This document shows positions 17,015-27,078 of a DNA stretch of 64,000 nt, piece by piece. The stretch comes from Heliopora coerulea (lineage: Eukaryota > Cnidaria > Anthozoa > Scleralcyonacea > Helioporidae). The notes below the pieces were generated by a model that did not search any database, was not told where the DNA came from, and was given only the letters and a program-made list of their open reading frames with translations. The stretch covers positions 1 through 64,000 of the forward strand of contig JASJOG010000511.1 in the NCBI GenBank assembly GCA_030142905.1, written 5' to 3'. Positions within the stretch are counted from its first letter, which is position 1. Every line of letters starts with the position of its first letter. The translations under genes and the position numbers were made by a program.

Positions 17015-17290
17015 ATGGAAACAGTCGTTGGTGGATTATTTAATGCAGTTGCTTTTGCAGGTGCTGGATTTTTATTTTCAAAATTAAATCATTCTGGATA
17101 TGAAAAAGAAATAAAAAGACATAATGAAGTAATGGAAAAATTGAGCGAAGCGAAAGAAAAATGGTATGAAGAGCAAGTAAAAAGAAAACAAGAAATTGAA
17201 AAATTAAGGCAAGAGTTGTCTGATGCAAATGCTGATATAAATTTTTTTTTTATGCTTTTAAAAAAAAATATATATATAAATAAAGGATGA
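17015..17290 (+). CDS. Small membrane-anchored coiled-coil protein
   Basis: 91 residues starting at TATAAATAAATG. An N-terminal hydrophobic segment (VVGGLFNAVAFAGAGFLFSK, residues 4-23) is followed by a long Lys/Glu coiled coil (residues ~30-75). The last residues are encoded by a T9 run and an A9 run and read into the next gene's start (4-nt overlap), so the true C-terminus may be shorter if those runs have slipped. No known family. Three small membrane-type genes in a row before the polymerase suggest a membrane-linked module. Confidence 0.55.
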   Translation: METVVGGLFNAVAFAGAGFLFSKLNHSGYEKEIKRHNEVMEKLSEAKEKWYEEQVKRKQEIEKLRQELSDANADINFFFMLLKKNIYINKG

Positions 17291-18533
17291 ACATGTCAAG
17301 TAATGTTTCACAAAATATATTGGATTCTGATAATCCAAAACGTGGTCGTGGAAGACCAAGAAAATACCCTTTTGGTTCTTTTGTAGGACCAAGACGGGAA
17401 AAAAGAGGTAGACCAACAACATTACCTCCAGAAAAAAGGCAAAGTGAGCGAATTTTTGCTAGAGGCAGAGGAAGACCAAGAAAAAATCAGGAAATTTCCT
17501 CGTCAAATTTAGACAAACCAGTTACAGAAGAAAATTTACAAGCACCTTTAAAACCAACTCAATATATAAAACCAAATAAAAATTTTGTTGAAAAATCAAA
17601 GGAAAAAATATTAAAATTAATTGATAAATACAGTCCATTAAATAATAAAGTAACGGGAAAAAAATGGTATAACCACCTGAAAGATAATGTTTTAGATATA
17701 TTTAATAAATTACAAAATAAAGTTTCAACCCCAACTGCAAAATTTGTATTGGATAAAGAAGCTTTGAATGTAACAAAAAGATATCAAATGGATTTGAAAA
17801 AATTTGGATTGTCTTTATATGATCCTTTGACTCTCTTGAAAAAAGTAAAACCATTGGTGATTGAAAAATTCAAAAAATATCCAAGTACAAAAGAACAAAT
17901 AACTCTTGTGTGTTTGATGGAAAAAACAAATCCAGCAACAGGTGAAACAACTGTGGATAATGCTCATTTTCATAGTTACTACGAAGAAATTTTTGAAGGA
18001 AATAATTTTGATGAAATATATGAAAAAATGACCCAAAAAATTAATTTAAGTTTTGAAGAATTTTTAAATAATTCAAGTTTGTGGAAATTTCATAAAAGTT
18101 TGAAAGTAATTCTCAATATTAGCGAAATTAAAAGATTACTTGCCTCATCTTATATTCCTTTACCAGAATTTTTGAAAAATAAAAAAGCAATTATCAATCC
18201 AAAAAATGAAGATCAAAAATGTTTATTATGGTGCATAACAATAAATGAACTTTTGAAAACCACACCTGATTTAAAACACCCTGAGAGAATTACAAAAATT
18301 TTGAAAAAGAAAGCTGAAAGTTTTAATGTAAAAGATATTAATTTTCCATGTGGATTTTCTGATATTGATAAATTTGAAAAAAATAATAACATTACAATTA
18401 ATTTATTTGGATACAACGAAGACAAAAATCATGAAATTTTTCCTTTGAGAGTAAGTAAGGTTGATCTGAAGGTGCTTTGCGATCCAAATATTGAACCATC
18501 ACACGTAAATATATTGTTAATAACTAATGAAAA

Positions 18534-18553
18534 CCCGAAGGGCAACGGAGTTG
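18534..18553. repeat. Double hairpin, polymerase copy 1
   Basis: CCC-GAA-GGG plus CAAC-GGA-GTTG. It encodes NPKGNGV in frame, just before the His of the Cys-His region. The second stem differs from the other copies by paired changes (CAAC/GTTG against CAGC/GCTG). Confidence 0.9.
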
Positions 18554-18833
18554 ATAAACATTATTGTTTAATTAAAGATAAAAGTAGATTATTTTCAAGT
18601 CAAATTAATAAAAGTAAAGAAAAAACACATATTTGTGATAATTGTTTGCAACATTTTAGTAAGGAAAATGTTTACAAAAATCATTTAGAATATTGTAAAG
18701 AGTATGAATGTGGAAAAACTGTTTATCCAGATAAAGGTGAAAAATTAAAGTTTAAAAATTATGAAAGAATGCATGATGTTCCATTTGTAATTTATGCAGA
18801 TTTTGAATGCAATCTGAAAAATATAGATGAAAA

Positions 18834-18853
18834 CCCGGAGGGCAGCGGAGCTG
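18834..18853. repeat. Double hairpin, polymerase copy 2
   Basis: CCC-GGA-GGG plus CAGC-GGA-GCTG, encoding NPEGSGA shortly after Exo I. Confidence 0.9.
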
Positions 18854-20067
18854 TTGGTGAACATACAAAACAATTTCAAAAGCATGAACCATCTGGATAT
18901 TGTTATTTAATAAAATGTTTTGATGATAATTTATATAAACCAAAATTAGTAAAATGTAGTAAAAAACCCGGTGAACCTGATTTTGATATTTCATTAAAAT
19001 TTGTAAAAAGTTTAGAAAATGATATTAAAAAAATACATGAGAAATTTAAATACCCAAAAAAAATAATATTATGTGAAAAGGATAAAGTAGATTTTAGAAC
19101 TGCAAAAAATTGTTATGCTTGTGGAATTAAATTTGGTAAACAGGAAAAAAATGATATTCTTAGTGAAAAGTTAAAATCTTTAAAAGATAAAATAATATAC
19201 AAAAAATGTGGTATAAATATTGAAAAAACAATTTCTTATGTTTATAAAAATCATTGTGATTTATATGAAAAAACGCAAAATTATAAATGTATTGAAGATA
19301 TTAGTAATGAATTTAAAGAAATTTTTAAAAACAAAGAACAACTTGGTTTAAAATTTAATATGAGGAAATATGAAAATGAACTTTTTATATATTTCAAAAA
19401 AAAAATTAAAAAAGAAAATCATGATGGTTTAATTTATAATATATTAAAATATAATTTAAAATTAAAAGAAGAAGTTAAAGAAATGATAAAATTATTTAAA
19501 AAATCAGAAAAATTAAAAGTAGAACCAAAAAAGCCTGATGATAATAACATTTTTGATGTGACTGATTATAAAAAAATTGAAACTGAATTAACTTTTGAAG
19601 AAGCTGACGAATTATTTATGAACGATAAAATTTCAGCTGAAGAATTTAAAAAATATTTTGATAAAAAAGAAAATGAAATAGAAAACGAAAAAGAAAAAGA
19701 AAAAGAAAAAGAACCGAAAAGAACCAATTTCACAGACAAAGTTAGAGACCATTGTCATTATACTGGTAAATATAGAGGGGTTGCTTGTATTAGTTGTAAT
19801 ACAAAAATGAAAAAACCTAAATTTATTCCAGTTATATTTCATAATTTACAAAACTATGACAGTCATTTGTTTATTAAAAATCTTGGTGTTTCAGAAGGTG
19901 AAATTGATTGTATACCAAACACTGAGGAAAAATACATTTCATTTACAAAAGAATTTATTGTTGGTAAATTTGAAAAAACAGACATAGTAACAGAAAAACA
20001 ACTTAAAAGTAAATTAAAAGAAAATATTATTGAGTGTGAAGAATTAATTATTGACAGTGAAACGACA

Positions 20068-20080
20068 GGACCGCAGGTCC
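20068..20080. repeat. Single hairpin in polymerase gene
   Basis: GGACC-GCA-GGTCC, in frame (GPQV). Confidence 0.75.
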
Positions 20081-20219
20081 AGTATAAAATTAAAGAAATT
20101 GTTAATGTTAAAAGAAAAATTAGATTTATTGATAGTTTTAAATTTATGCAAACTAGTTTAGCAAATTTAGTTAATAATTTAGATAAAAATGAAATGAATA
20201 TTTTGAAAAAATTTTTTAA

Positions 20220-20239
20220 CCCGAAGGGCAGCGAAGCTG
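20220..20239. repeat. Double hairpin, polymerase copy 3
   Basis: CCC-GAA-GGG plus CAGC-GAA-GCTG, encoding NPKGSEA between Exo II and Exo III. Confidence 0.9.
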
Positions 20240-21434
20240 GTGAAGAACAAAGAAACTTGTTAACTAGAAAAGGTGTTTTTCCATATGAATGGTTTGACAG
20301 CATTGAAAAATTAAAAGAAGAAAAACTTCCTGATATTGAAAAATTTTATTCTAGTTTAAATGATGAAAGTATAAGTGAAGAAGATTATTCACACGCACAA
20401 AATGTTTGGGAAAAATTTAATATTAAAAATATGAGAGAGTACCATGATTTGTATTTGAAAACCGATGTAGTTTTATTAGCTGATGTTTTTGAGAATTTTA
20501 GAAAAGTATGTAAAGAAAATTATAATTTAGACCCAGCATGGTACTTCACTTCCCCTGCCTAGCATGGGATGCAATGTTAAAAATTACAAAAGTAGAATTG
20601 GAACTATTATCAGACCCACAAATGTATCTCATGATTGAAAAAGGAATCAGAGGTGGAATTTCAACAATTGTAAAAAGATATGCAAAAGCAAATAACAAAT
20701 ATATGGAAAACAAATATAATTCTGAAAAAGATAGTGTTTATCTTCCGTATTTGGATGCAAATAATTTATATGGTTGGGCAATGAGTAAGAAATTACCTGT
20801 TAGAGATTTCAAATGGATGAAAAACAATGAGTTAAATAATTGGGAAAAATATAATTGTATTTTAGAAGTTGATTTAGAATATCCAGAAAATTTACATGAT
20901 TTACATAATGAATATCCTCTCGCCCCAGAAAGATTAAAGGTTGGTCAAGTTGAAAAACTGATTCCAAATTTAAATAATAAAGAAAAATATGTTTTACATT
21001 GTGAAAACTTGAAATTGTATGAAAAGTTGGGATTAAAAATCACTCGAATTCATAAAGGAGTAAAATTCCATGAAGAAGATTTTATGAAACAATATATTGA
21101 TTTGAACACAAATTTGAGAACAAATGCAAAAAATGATTTTGAAAAAGATTTTTTCAAATTGATGAATAATTCTGTGTTTGGGAAAACCATGGAAAATGTA
21201 AGAAATAGAGTTGATATACAATTGGTAAATAGACAAGAAAAAGCATTAAAATTATTTTCAAAAAGTAATTTTAAAAGTAGAACGATATTTTCTGAAAATT
21301 TAATTGCAATACATAAATATAAGACTAAAATTATGTTGAATAAACCAATATATTTAGGAATGAGTATATTGGATTTATCAAAAACTTTAATGTATGATTT
21401 TCATTATAATTATATTAAGAAAAAATACGGCGGA

Positions 21435-21455
21435 ACCGAAGGTCGCGGAACCGCG
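21435..21455. repeat. Double hairpin just before polymerase motif C
   Basis: ACC-GAA-GGT plus CGCGG-AA-CCGCG, encoding TEGRGTA in frame, about 15 bp upstream of the DTDS codons. Confidence 0.8.
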
Positions 21456-21703
21456 TCATTATTATTTACCGATACAGATAGTTTAATGTATGAAATTAAA
21501 ACCGAAGATTTTTATAAAGATATTTCTCCAGATGTAGAAAAAATGTTTGATACAAGTAATTACTTAAAAGATCATAAAAGTGGGATAAAAACTGGATTAA
21601 ACAAAAAGGTTATTGGAATGATGAAAGATGAATGTGGTGGAAAACAAATAGAAGAATTTGTTGGTTTGAGAGCAAAATTATATGCTTACAAAATGTGTGG
21701 AAA

Positions 21704-21723
21704 CCCGAAGGGCAGCGGAGCTG
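21704..21723. repeat. Double hairpin, polymerase copy 4
   Basis: CCC-GAA-GGG plus CAGC-GGA-GCTG, encoding NPKGSGA downstream of motif C. Same strand and reading frame as the other three copies. Confidence 0.9.
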
Positions 21724-22079
21724 ATGAAGACAACAAAGGAAAAGAAGAAAAAAAATGTAAAGGTGTTAAGAAAAATGTAATTAAAAAAGAAACAACATTC
21801 CAAAATTACAAAGATTGTTTATTTGATGGAGAAGAACAAATAAGAAAAATGAATTTGATAAGACATAGAAACCATGAACTGTATACAGAAAGTGTTGAAA
21901 AGATTGCTTTGTCATATAAAGATGACAAACGAAACATACTTGAAAATAAAATAGACACTCTTGCATTTGGTCATTACATGAATGAAATGATTGAAACTTA
22001 TGAGAATATATTTGGATTCAAACCGTAAAATACTTTATCAGCGAAGCTGTTTAGCAAATAGACTTATTGTTTAAAATTC

Positions 22080-22523
22080 TGTTAAAAAAGGTAATTCCCC
22101 CGCTTGTCGTTGAGGGGTTTTTCCCACATTCCATACATTCCAGATCTCCCTAACAACCGGCGAATCCGAAAATAGTTTTTTTATTGACATCGAGCGAGGC
22201 TAGTTGTTAGGGAGATTGAGCATGTATGGAATGTTTGGAATTTGAAAAATGTTAGTCCGGTGATTCCCCCGCGACACTTTGAAAATTTTGACCCGTTTTT
22301 TAAATGTGTTGAAATTCCCGGTAACGTTAACAAATTCCTTGAAGAGACCGGAAGTGACCGGAAGTGATCGAGCGAACCGAAGGCAGCAGAGCTGCTCAGC
22401 GAAGCAGCTGAAAATTACGTAAACAAGGAAAAGGGTTTTTCCCGACTATTTTTATCGATTTTGAAAATGTGGAAATTTAGTCAAATCCCAAAATGTCCAA
22501 GAACCCGGCTTCTATAGACTACT
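22080..22523 (-). repeat. Polinton right terminal inverted repeat
   Basis: Inverted copy of 4607-5049. It ends CTATAGACTACT directly before the target duplication. Confidence 0.95.
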
Positions 22524-22529
22524 CAGGGT
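22524..22529. repeat. Polinton target-site duplication, right
   Basis: CAGGGT, identical to 4601-4606, immediately after the last TIR base. Confidence 0.9.
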
Positions 22530-25262
22530 AAATGGTTCCAATTTTAAAGATGAGACGCTATTCCTGTCTTTTGTGACTACTATTACCGCCAGAAATTTTT
22601 GAGATAACACAAACTTTCATGCCCAAAAGACAATGATTGGCACTATTGAAATGTCGGGCGACAGGTTTGTCAGCGTCTCCATTCCTTACGGAGCGAAGAT
22701 GTTCGGCAAATCTGTCGGATAAGCGTCTTTCCGTTTCTCGAACGTAGAGCAGACCACATCTATTGCTCGAAATTAAGTTAATGAGGCTGGAGGAGATACG
22801 TGTGAAACAATGTCGAATAACAAAATTAGATTTAGGCCCCGAAATGCATGTAGAGGCGTTGAAAAAAAACAAGTGTTGCAGCGGGTCCGAGAACAAGGAA
22901 AAGTAACCGCTGGCGCTGAAAGATTTTGTCTAAGAGCGCTATGGATTAAACTATCCCGAATGTTTTTATTACGTCGGAAGGAGACTAAAGGGTTGTCGGA
23001 GAAAATGGAAGATGTTTCAGGATTATTCTTTAGAACGTGAAAATTGCAGGGAATGATATCACTAACTTTGTGGTTGAAAGGATGAAACATGAGCACTAAT
23101 GGGATTTTATCTTCAGAAACAGATTCGAAACGTTGCTTTAATGCATCCGAATGGGGAATACTAGAAGTTCTTTGAAAAGCAGTATGCAAAAGATGGGTTG
23201 GGTAGCCACGCTGGACAAGAAAAGATCTCATCTCCGAAGATTTTGTCTCAAAATCTTTGTCATCGCTTCAAAGGCGGCGAAGTCGCAGAAATTGTGAATA
23301 TGGGATGGATTGTTTGGTGTGGTTAGGGTGGGAGGATGAAAATAACAGGTAACTGTGTGAGTCGGTAGGCTTGTAAGAAACAGATGTTGCGTGCGCACTA
23401 CCATTAATCGACACAAAAATATCAAGGAACGCCACGCTGCCTTCACTGATTTCCCATGTGAGCGCTTGATGGTAGTCATTAACATAGTTAATAAAACGCT
23501 CTAAATCCACACTTGAGCACGATGTTGTTCCTAAGCAGTCGTCAATGTAACGGGCGAAAAAATCAGGGTGAGAGCCAGTATATCTCTCAAAGATTTGTTT
23601 TTCTACATAACCAACAATTAGATTGGCTTAACTTGGGCTTATTTTGGTGCCTATAGCTACACCACTTATCTGTTGGCAATGTTCTCCATCAAATAAAAAT
23701 TATTGAGGGTGAACACAAGCTCTGCCAAGCGAATTAATGTAGTTGTCGATGGTTGTAGAATGGTGTGTTGGTTAAGAAAAAACTTCAAAGCTTCGAGACC
23801 ATCACGATGAGGAGTAACGGTGTAGCGAGACTTGACGTCCATGGTGTAAATGAATTTATTGGGGCTGTTAAAATAAATTTGATCGAAAATTTGTAGAGCA
23901 TGCTTGGTGTCTCTTACATAAGTAGGCAACTTCTTAAAAAAAGGATCCATATCATGATTAAAAATCTGCATATAAGTTCTGTGGGGCAACTGCAAGCGGA
24001 AACTATCGGCCTGCCGGGGTTATTAGGTTTATCAATTTTAGGTAAAAGATACATAACTAGCGTTCTGGGAGTATTAACTATTAGGTTAAAAGTAGATGTG
24101 GGTTGTTCACCGGCTTTAACCAAATCGTTAATAGAGGTTTTGACCTTTTTTTGGTGGGTAGGCGTGAAATCGCAATTTAATTTGGTGTAAAAAGAGGTAT
24201 CGCTAAGCTGCCGGAGAGCTTCTTATCGATACAAATCAGCTCTCCAAACTACAAAGGCGCCACCTTTGTCCGAAGGTTTGACGACAACGTCATTCCGAAT
24301 AGGCTTGTACAGATTGTGCTACGAAATTGCTGAAATTGTGCTCTAAAAATACTCAAAAGTTGCTCGAAAATTGAAAAAGTTGCCCCTAAAATGTGAAGAG
24401 TTGCTCACAAAAAAAGAGCACAAAGCAAGATTTAACCTATTTTAAACTGCCTCTACTCGATCTAGCAAAATTTAAATTGAGTAACAGTTGCTTATGCTAC
24501 CCCATTGACTTGAATGAACAGAACAGAAACTTTATTTAAGAAGGCTAAGCCTCCACATTATTAAAAACTACACGAAAAAATGAGTTCTCAGTTCTGACAC
24601 ATACACTGTAACATCAACTGCTTTGATTACTGAATTGAGTAACCGCCTAATCTGGTTTCGGCCTGAATTATTCGAGAAAAAAACAAATACAAAACACGTT
24701 CTTCACTTCTTTCCTAGTTTCCACTAAAAATTTCCTAAAATGATGCTTCTGCCGGAGAAAATTGCTTGAAGTTGCTGGGCCCATAAAAAGTTGCTCCAAA
24801 CACAATAAGTTGCCAAAAAGTTGCCGAGCACAATCTGTTCAAGCCTAATTCCGAATTCGCAATGATTTCAAGGCCAGAAGTTAATCCATGCTGAGGTTGG
24901 AAGGTCTTTTGGGACGGAAATGGTTTAATTTGTCAATTTCGTGGCGACACTGTCGAACGAAAAGATCGAGGGCCGAAACTGGCCTTCAGGTCGAGACCAA
25001 GAAGATTTTTTTGGATTAATGGCCTCAAAAACATCTTTATTATAGACTGAGGACTGATTGTTATGGAAAAGCGCTTTCAAACGTAAGCGACGGAAAAAAG
25101 CTTCGGTATCTTCTTTGACTGAAAAGAAATCGATGGGACCGGAGTTGGGAACGAACTTGAGACCTTTCGTAAGAATTATTCTCTCGGGGTCAGTTAAGGG
25201 CAAATCGGGAGGAATGGTGAAAACTACTCAGACATTTCCGATCATTTCACTAGTCATTTGTA
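22530..25262 (-). mobile_element. Penelope-like element 1 (RT plus GIY-YIG), degenerate
   Basis: Read on the minus strand from right to left: VVFTIPP then ILTKGLKFVP (25200-25150), a typical PLE start; VVKPSDKGGAFVVW (about 24270); YLLPKIDKPNNPGRPIVSAC (about 24040-23980); FIYTMDVKSRYTVTPH motif A (about 23850-23810); RYIDD motif C (23538-23552); and a C-terminal GIY-YIG-type nuclease (LLYVRETERRLSDRFAEH, about 22750-22690). Several frame changes and stops (for example TAA at 23628-23630) show it is dead. Motif A lacks the usual Leu-Tyr after DVKS. It is split by a hAT-type MITE at 24300-24848 and by the Polinton at its 3' end. PLEs copy RNA into DNA using this RT and endonuclease. Confidence 0.85.
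24300..24848. mobile_element. Non-autonomous hAT-type MITE
   Basis: 549 bp with near-perfect inverted ends (TAGGCTTGTACAGATTGTGCT with one mismatch). It is flanked by a perfect 8-bp duplication ATTCCGAA at 24292-24299 and 24849-24856, the hAT signature. It lies inside the PLE reading frame. No coding capacity; short internal repeats of TTGCTC/GTTGC type. Confidence 0.9.
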
Positions 25263-25263
25263 A

Positions 25264-25440
25264 GCCTGGTTTTCACGAGGGACATAAGCATAAGCATAAC
25301 GACATACTTAAGCGCAGTAGGCACTTTATGGTTAATCTCTTTGTGTTGGTGAAGCACAAAGAGTTCAACTGACCATGGTGTACTTGCTGAGCTTGCGTAT
25401 GTCGTTATGCTTCTGTTTATGTCTCTAGTGAAAACGAGGC
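25264..25440. mobile_element. MITE family A copy
   Basis: Ends are inverted copies: GCCTGGTTTTCACGAGGGACATA and the reverse of TATGTCTCTAGTGAAAACGAGGC. Related copies lie at 48001-48172, 55333-55590 and 60831-61000. Confidence 0.65.
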
Positions 25441-26400
25441 TTTAAGTAGGCATGAAGGTCACAAGACTGGAGGAAGTGTTGGTTTGGGTCATAAGCATAA
25501 CTCTTTCTGCGCGAACTATCTTAGGCCAATTTCTTTGGTCAGAATGACAATAAGGAGACTATGAATTGGTGATATGCACTTAGCCTGATTGTGTCGTTCA
25601 TGTTGATGCATCTTTAACAAAAGCATTTCACGAACCCTTTAACGTTCAACTGCATATACAGGCACGATTTAATACATGTAAATCTCAGGTATGAACCGAC
25701 TTCAATAGATTTTGATAAGGAACGTGAATAGAGTAATTTGTGGCTTCTTTTAAAACGTTTAGAGGTTAAAGGGTATAAGTTCAGGTAGAAAAGTAAAAAA
25801 AGTGTTGGTGGAAATGTAATGCTGCAACCATTACCGATGTACCACCATCTTTTCCATCTCAAAGAACTAAATGTAATTCATCAACTATTTTCGGTCCAAG
25901 TTGACTTTGGTATTTTACTCTGGCTAACACCCGACGATTTTACTCTTCAACGGAAGGCGTCTTGGAAAGGAAAGGATTAAAAATACCTCAAATATTGACC
26001 AAGGATTTACCAGGTGGGAATCGTAGTCGCAGAATGAATATTAATGCCCAGCTCAAAATTCGAATGTGAATAGCCATAACAGGATAAAACACGACAAATA
26101 ACAAAGCATGTTAGTTTAGACAAGCTTTACTGACGTTTAGTTGCAAACGCGCAACATTTTCAAAGTAACATAGATGATGGATAAGGTAAGGTTATAAATA
26201 CGATATTTACAAGGTGTGAAAATTAATTAGCCAATGAGAAGAGAAAGGTGTGAGAAAAGTAGAAGAGGAAGAGCAGAAGGAAGTACATTTTTTTTTTTTA
26301 ATTTTCTCACGCCCTTCGTGGAAACCAGCTTATGTTGTCTAGGCTAGCGTGAATAAATAAACTTATCATAATCATCATCAGACTAATTAAAATAAGGCAA
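25441..26400. other. Gene-free spacer
   Basis: No supported gene, RNA or terminal repeat. There is a short T-run near 26289-26300 and otherwise unique-looking A+T-rich sequence. Confidence 0.5.
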
Positions 26401-26404
26401 GCGG

Positions 26405-27078
26405 AACAGACCTGATGTTTTCATTAAGGACAGGCTTAAATTTATCAATGAGTAAACTCTCCCGAATGAGTAATTCAAGGGGCGAGTTACCGGACGAAAT
26501 AATAGAAAAGTCATCGGCGGAGATGGTGTGATGAGAAGCTTTGGTGTGAGAAAGGATGCTAGACAGGCTAGTGTAAGATCTTTTCTTCCCCGTTAAAGGC
26601 GAGATTCCTAGGTGTTCAGAGATGCGTGTGTAGAAGCCGTCGAATTTACCCTATATTCGATGCTCCGCAGCATCGACACATGTATTGATAAACAACATAC
26701 GATCTCATTAATTTCGGAAAAATGTCCTTGAACCTGAAGAAACTAGACAGACGTTTGTTAGACTTAAAGATAACCCGTAGCTCAACTTGAGGAAAACAGG
26801 AGAGAAGTTTTGTTAACTGTGAACGGATTTGGAGGCAATGTTTACCAGTAAATGGCATAGAAAAATTAATGATACGTTTAGAGACATCCTAATTTTTAGC
26901 GGAAACTGAAAAAACTTTATCGAGAAATTTACCAAGGCAAAGGTCAAAGAAAGGAGTGGGATACCGATTGTTAGTGAGAAAATTTTTCAGCTTGATGACT
27001 TCCGAATAAAATATGTGGTAGGAGGAGCATATCTTAAAATATCTGTCGAGAATGGTGTAGACAAGTCCATTTAAGGCA
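26405..27078 (-). mobile_element. Penelope-like element 3, 3' fragment
   Basis: Minus-strand pieces include LVYTILDRYFKICSSYHIFY (about 27060-27000), LRVIFKSNKRLSSFFRFKD (about 26790-26730), YVVYQYMCRCCGAS (about 26700-26660) and, after a stop, ISEHLGISPLTGKKRSYTSL (about 26620-26560) with RESLLIDKFKPVLNENI to about 26420. This is the end of a PLE RT plus GIY-YIG nuclease, with the Tyr-Ile-Gly region damaged. It stops abruptly at the left edge of the tandem array. Confidence 0.75.

Larger units (their letters stand above)
17287..22028 (+). pseudogene. Protein-primed-type family B DNA polymerase, frameshifted
   Basis: About 1580 codons in two frames that change over near 20558-20562 by one base, between exonuclease and polymerase halves. 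In order: AT-hooks GRGRPRK at residues ~20-26 and 60-66; a Cys-His region (DQKCLLW with C312; H425 in KHYCLIKD) resembling an OTU/papain-type fold; a zinc-finger-like C450-C453-H466-C470; Exo I DFE (505-507); CxxC 609-612 with DHCHYTGKYRGVACISCN (821-838), an endonuclease VII-like zinc insert; Exo II NLQNYD (853-858); Exo III YHDLYLKTD (1052-1060); then polymerase motif A DANNLYGW (20754), motif B NNSVFGK (about 21166) and motif C DTDS (21471). All catalytic motifs survive. Four in-frame double hairpins add NPKGSGA-like inserts. It should copy the linear genome by protein priming, with the break separating proofreading from synthesis unless it is a sequencing error. The start at 17287 follows TATAAATAAAGG. 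Confidence 0.9.
4607..22523. mobile_element. Polinton/Maverick (adintovirus-like) element, near complete
   Basis: A 17,917-bp element starting AGTAGTCTATAG and ending in its reverse complement, with ~443-bp inverted repeats and a 6-bp CAGGGT duplication on both sides. It encodes the diagnostic set: retrovirus-type integrase, family B DNA polymerase, A32-like packaging ATPase and candidate capsid proteins. Size, TIRs and 6-bp duplication fit the Polinton family. The TIRs differ at only a handful of positions, which suggests recent insertion. Several genes carry single-base breaks. No adenain-like protease was recognised. Confidence 0.95.

Noticed and set aside
5314..22028. The scattered hairpins considered as a CRISPR array or as intrinsic terminators.
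   Set aside because: No regular repeat-spacer pattern, they occur inside reading frames in both orientations, and bacterial-type terminators are not expected in an animal genome.
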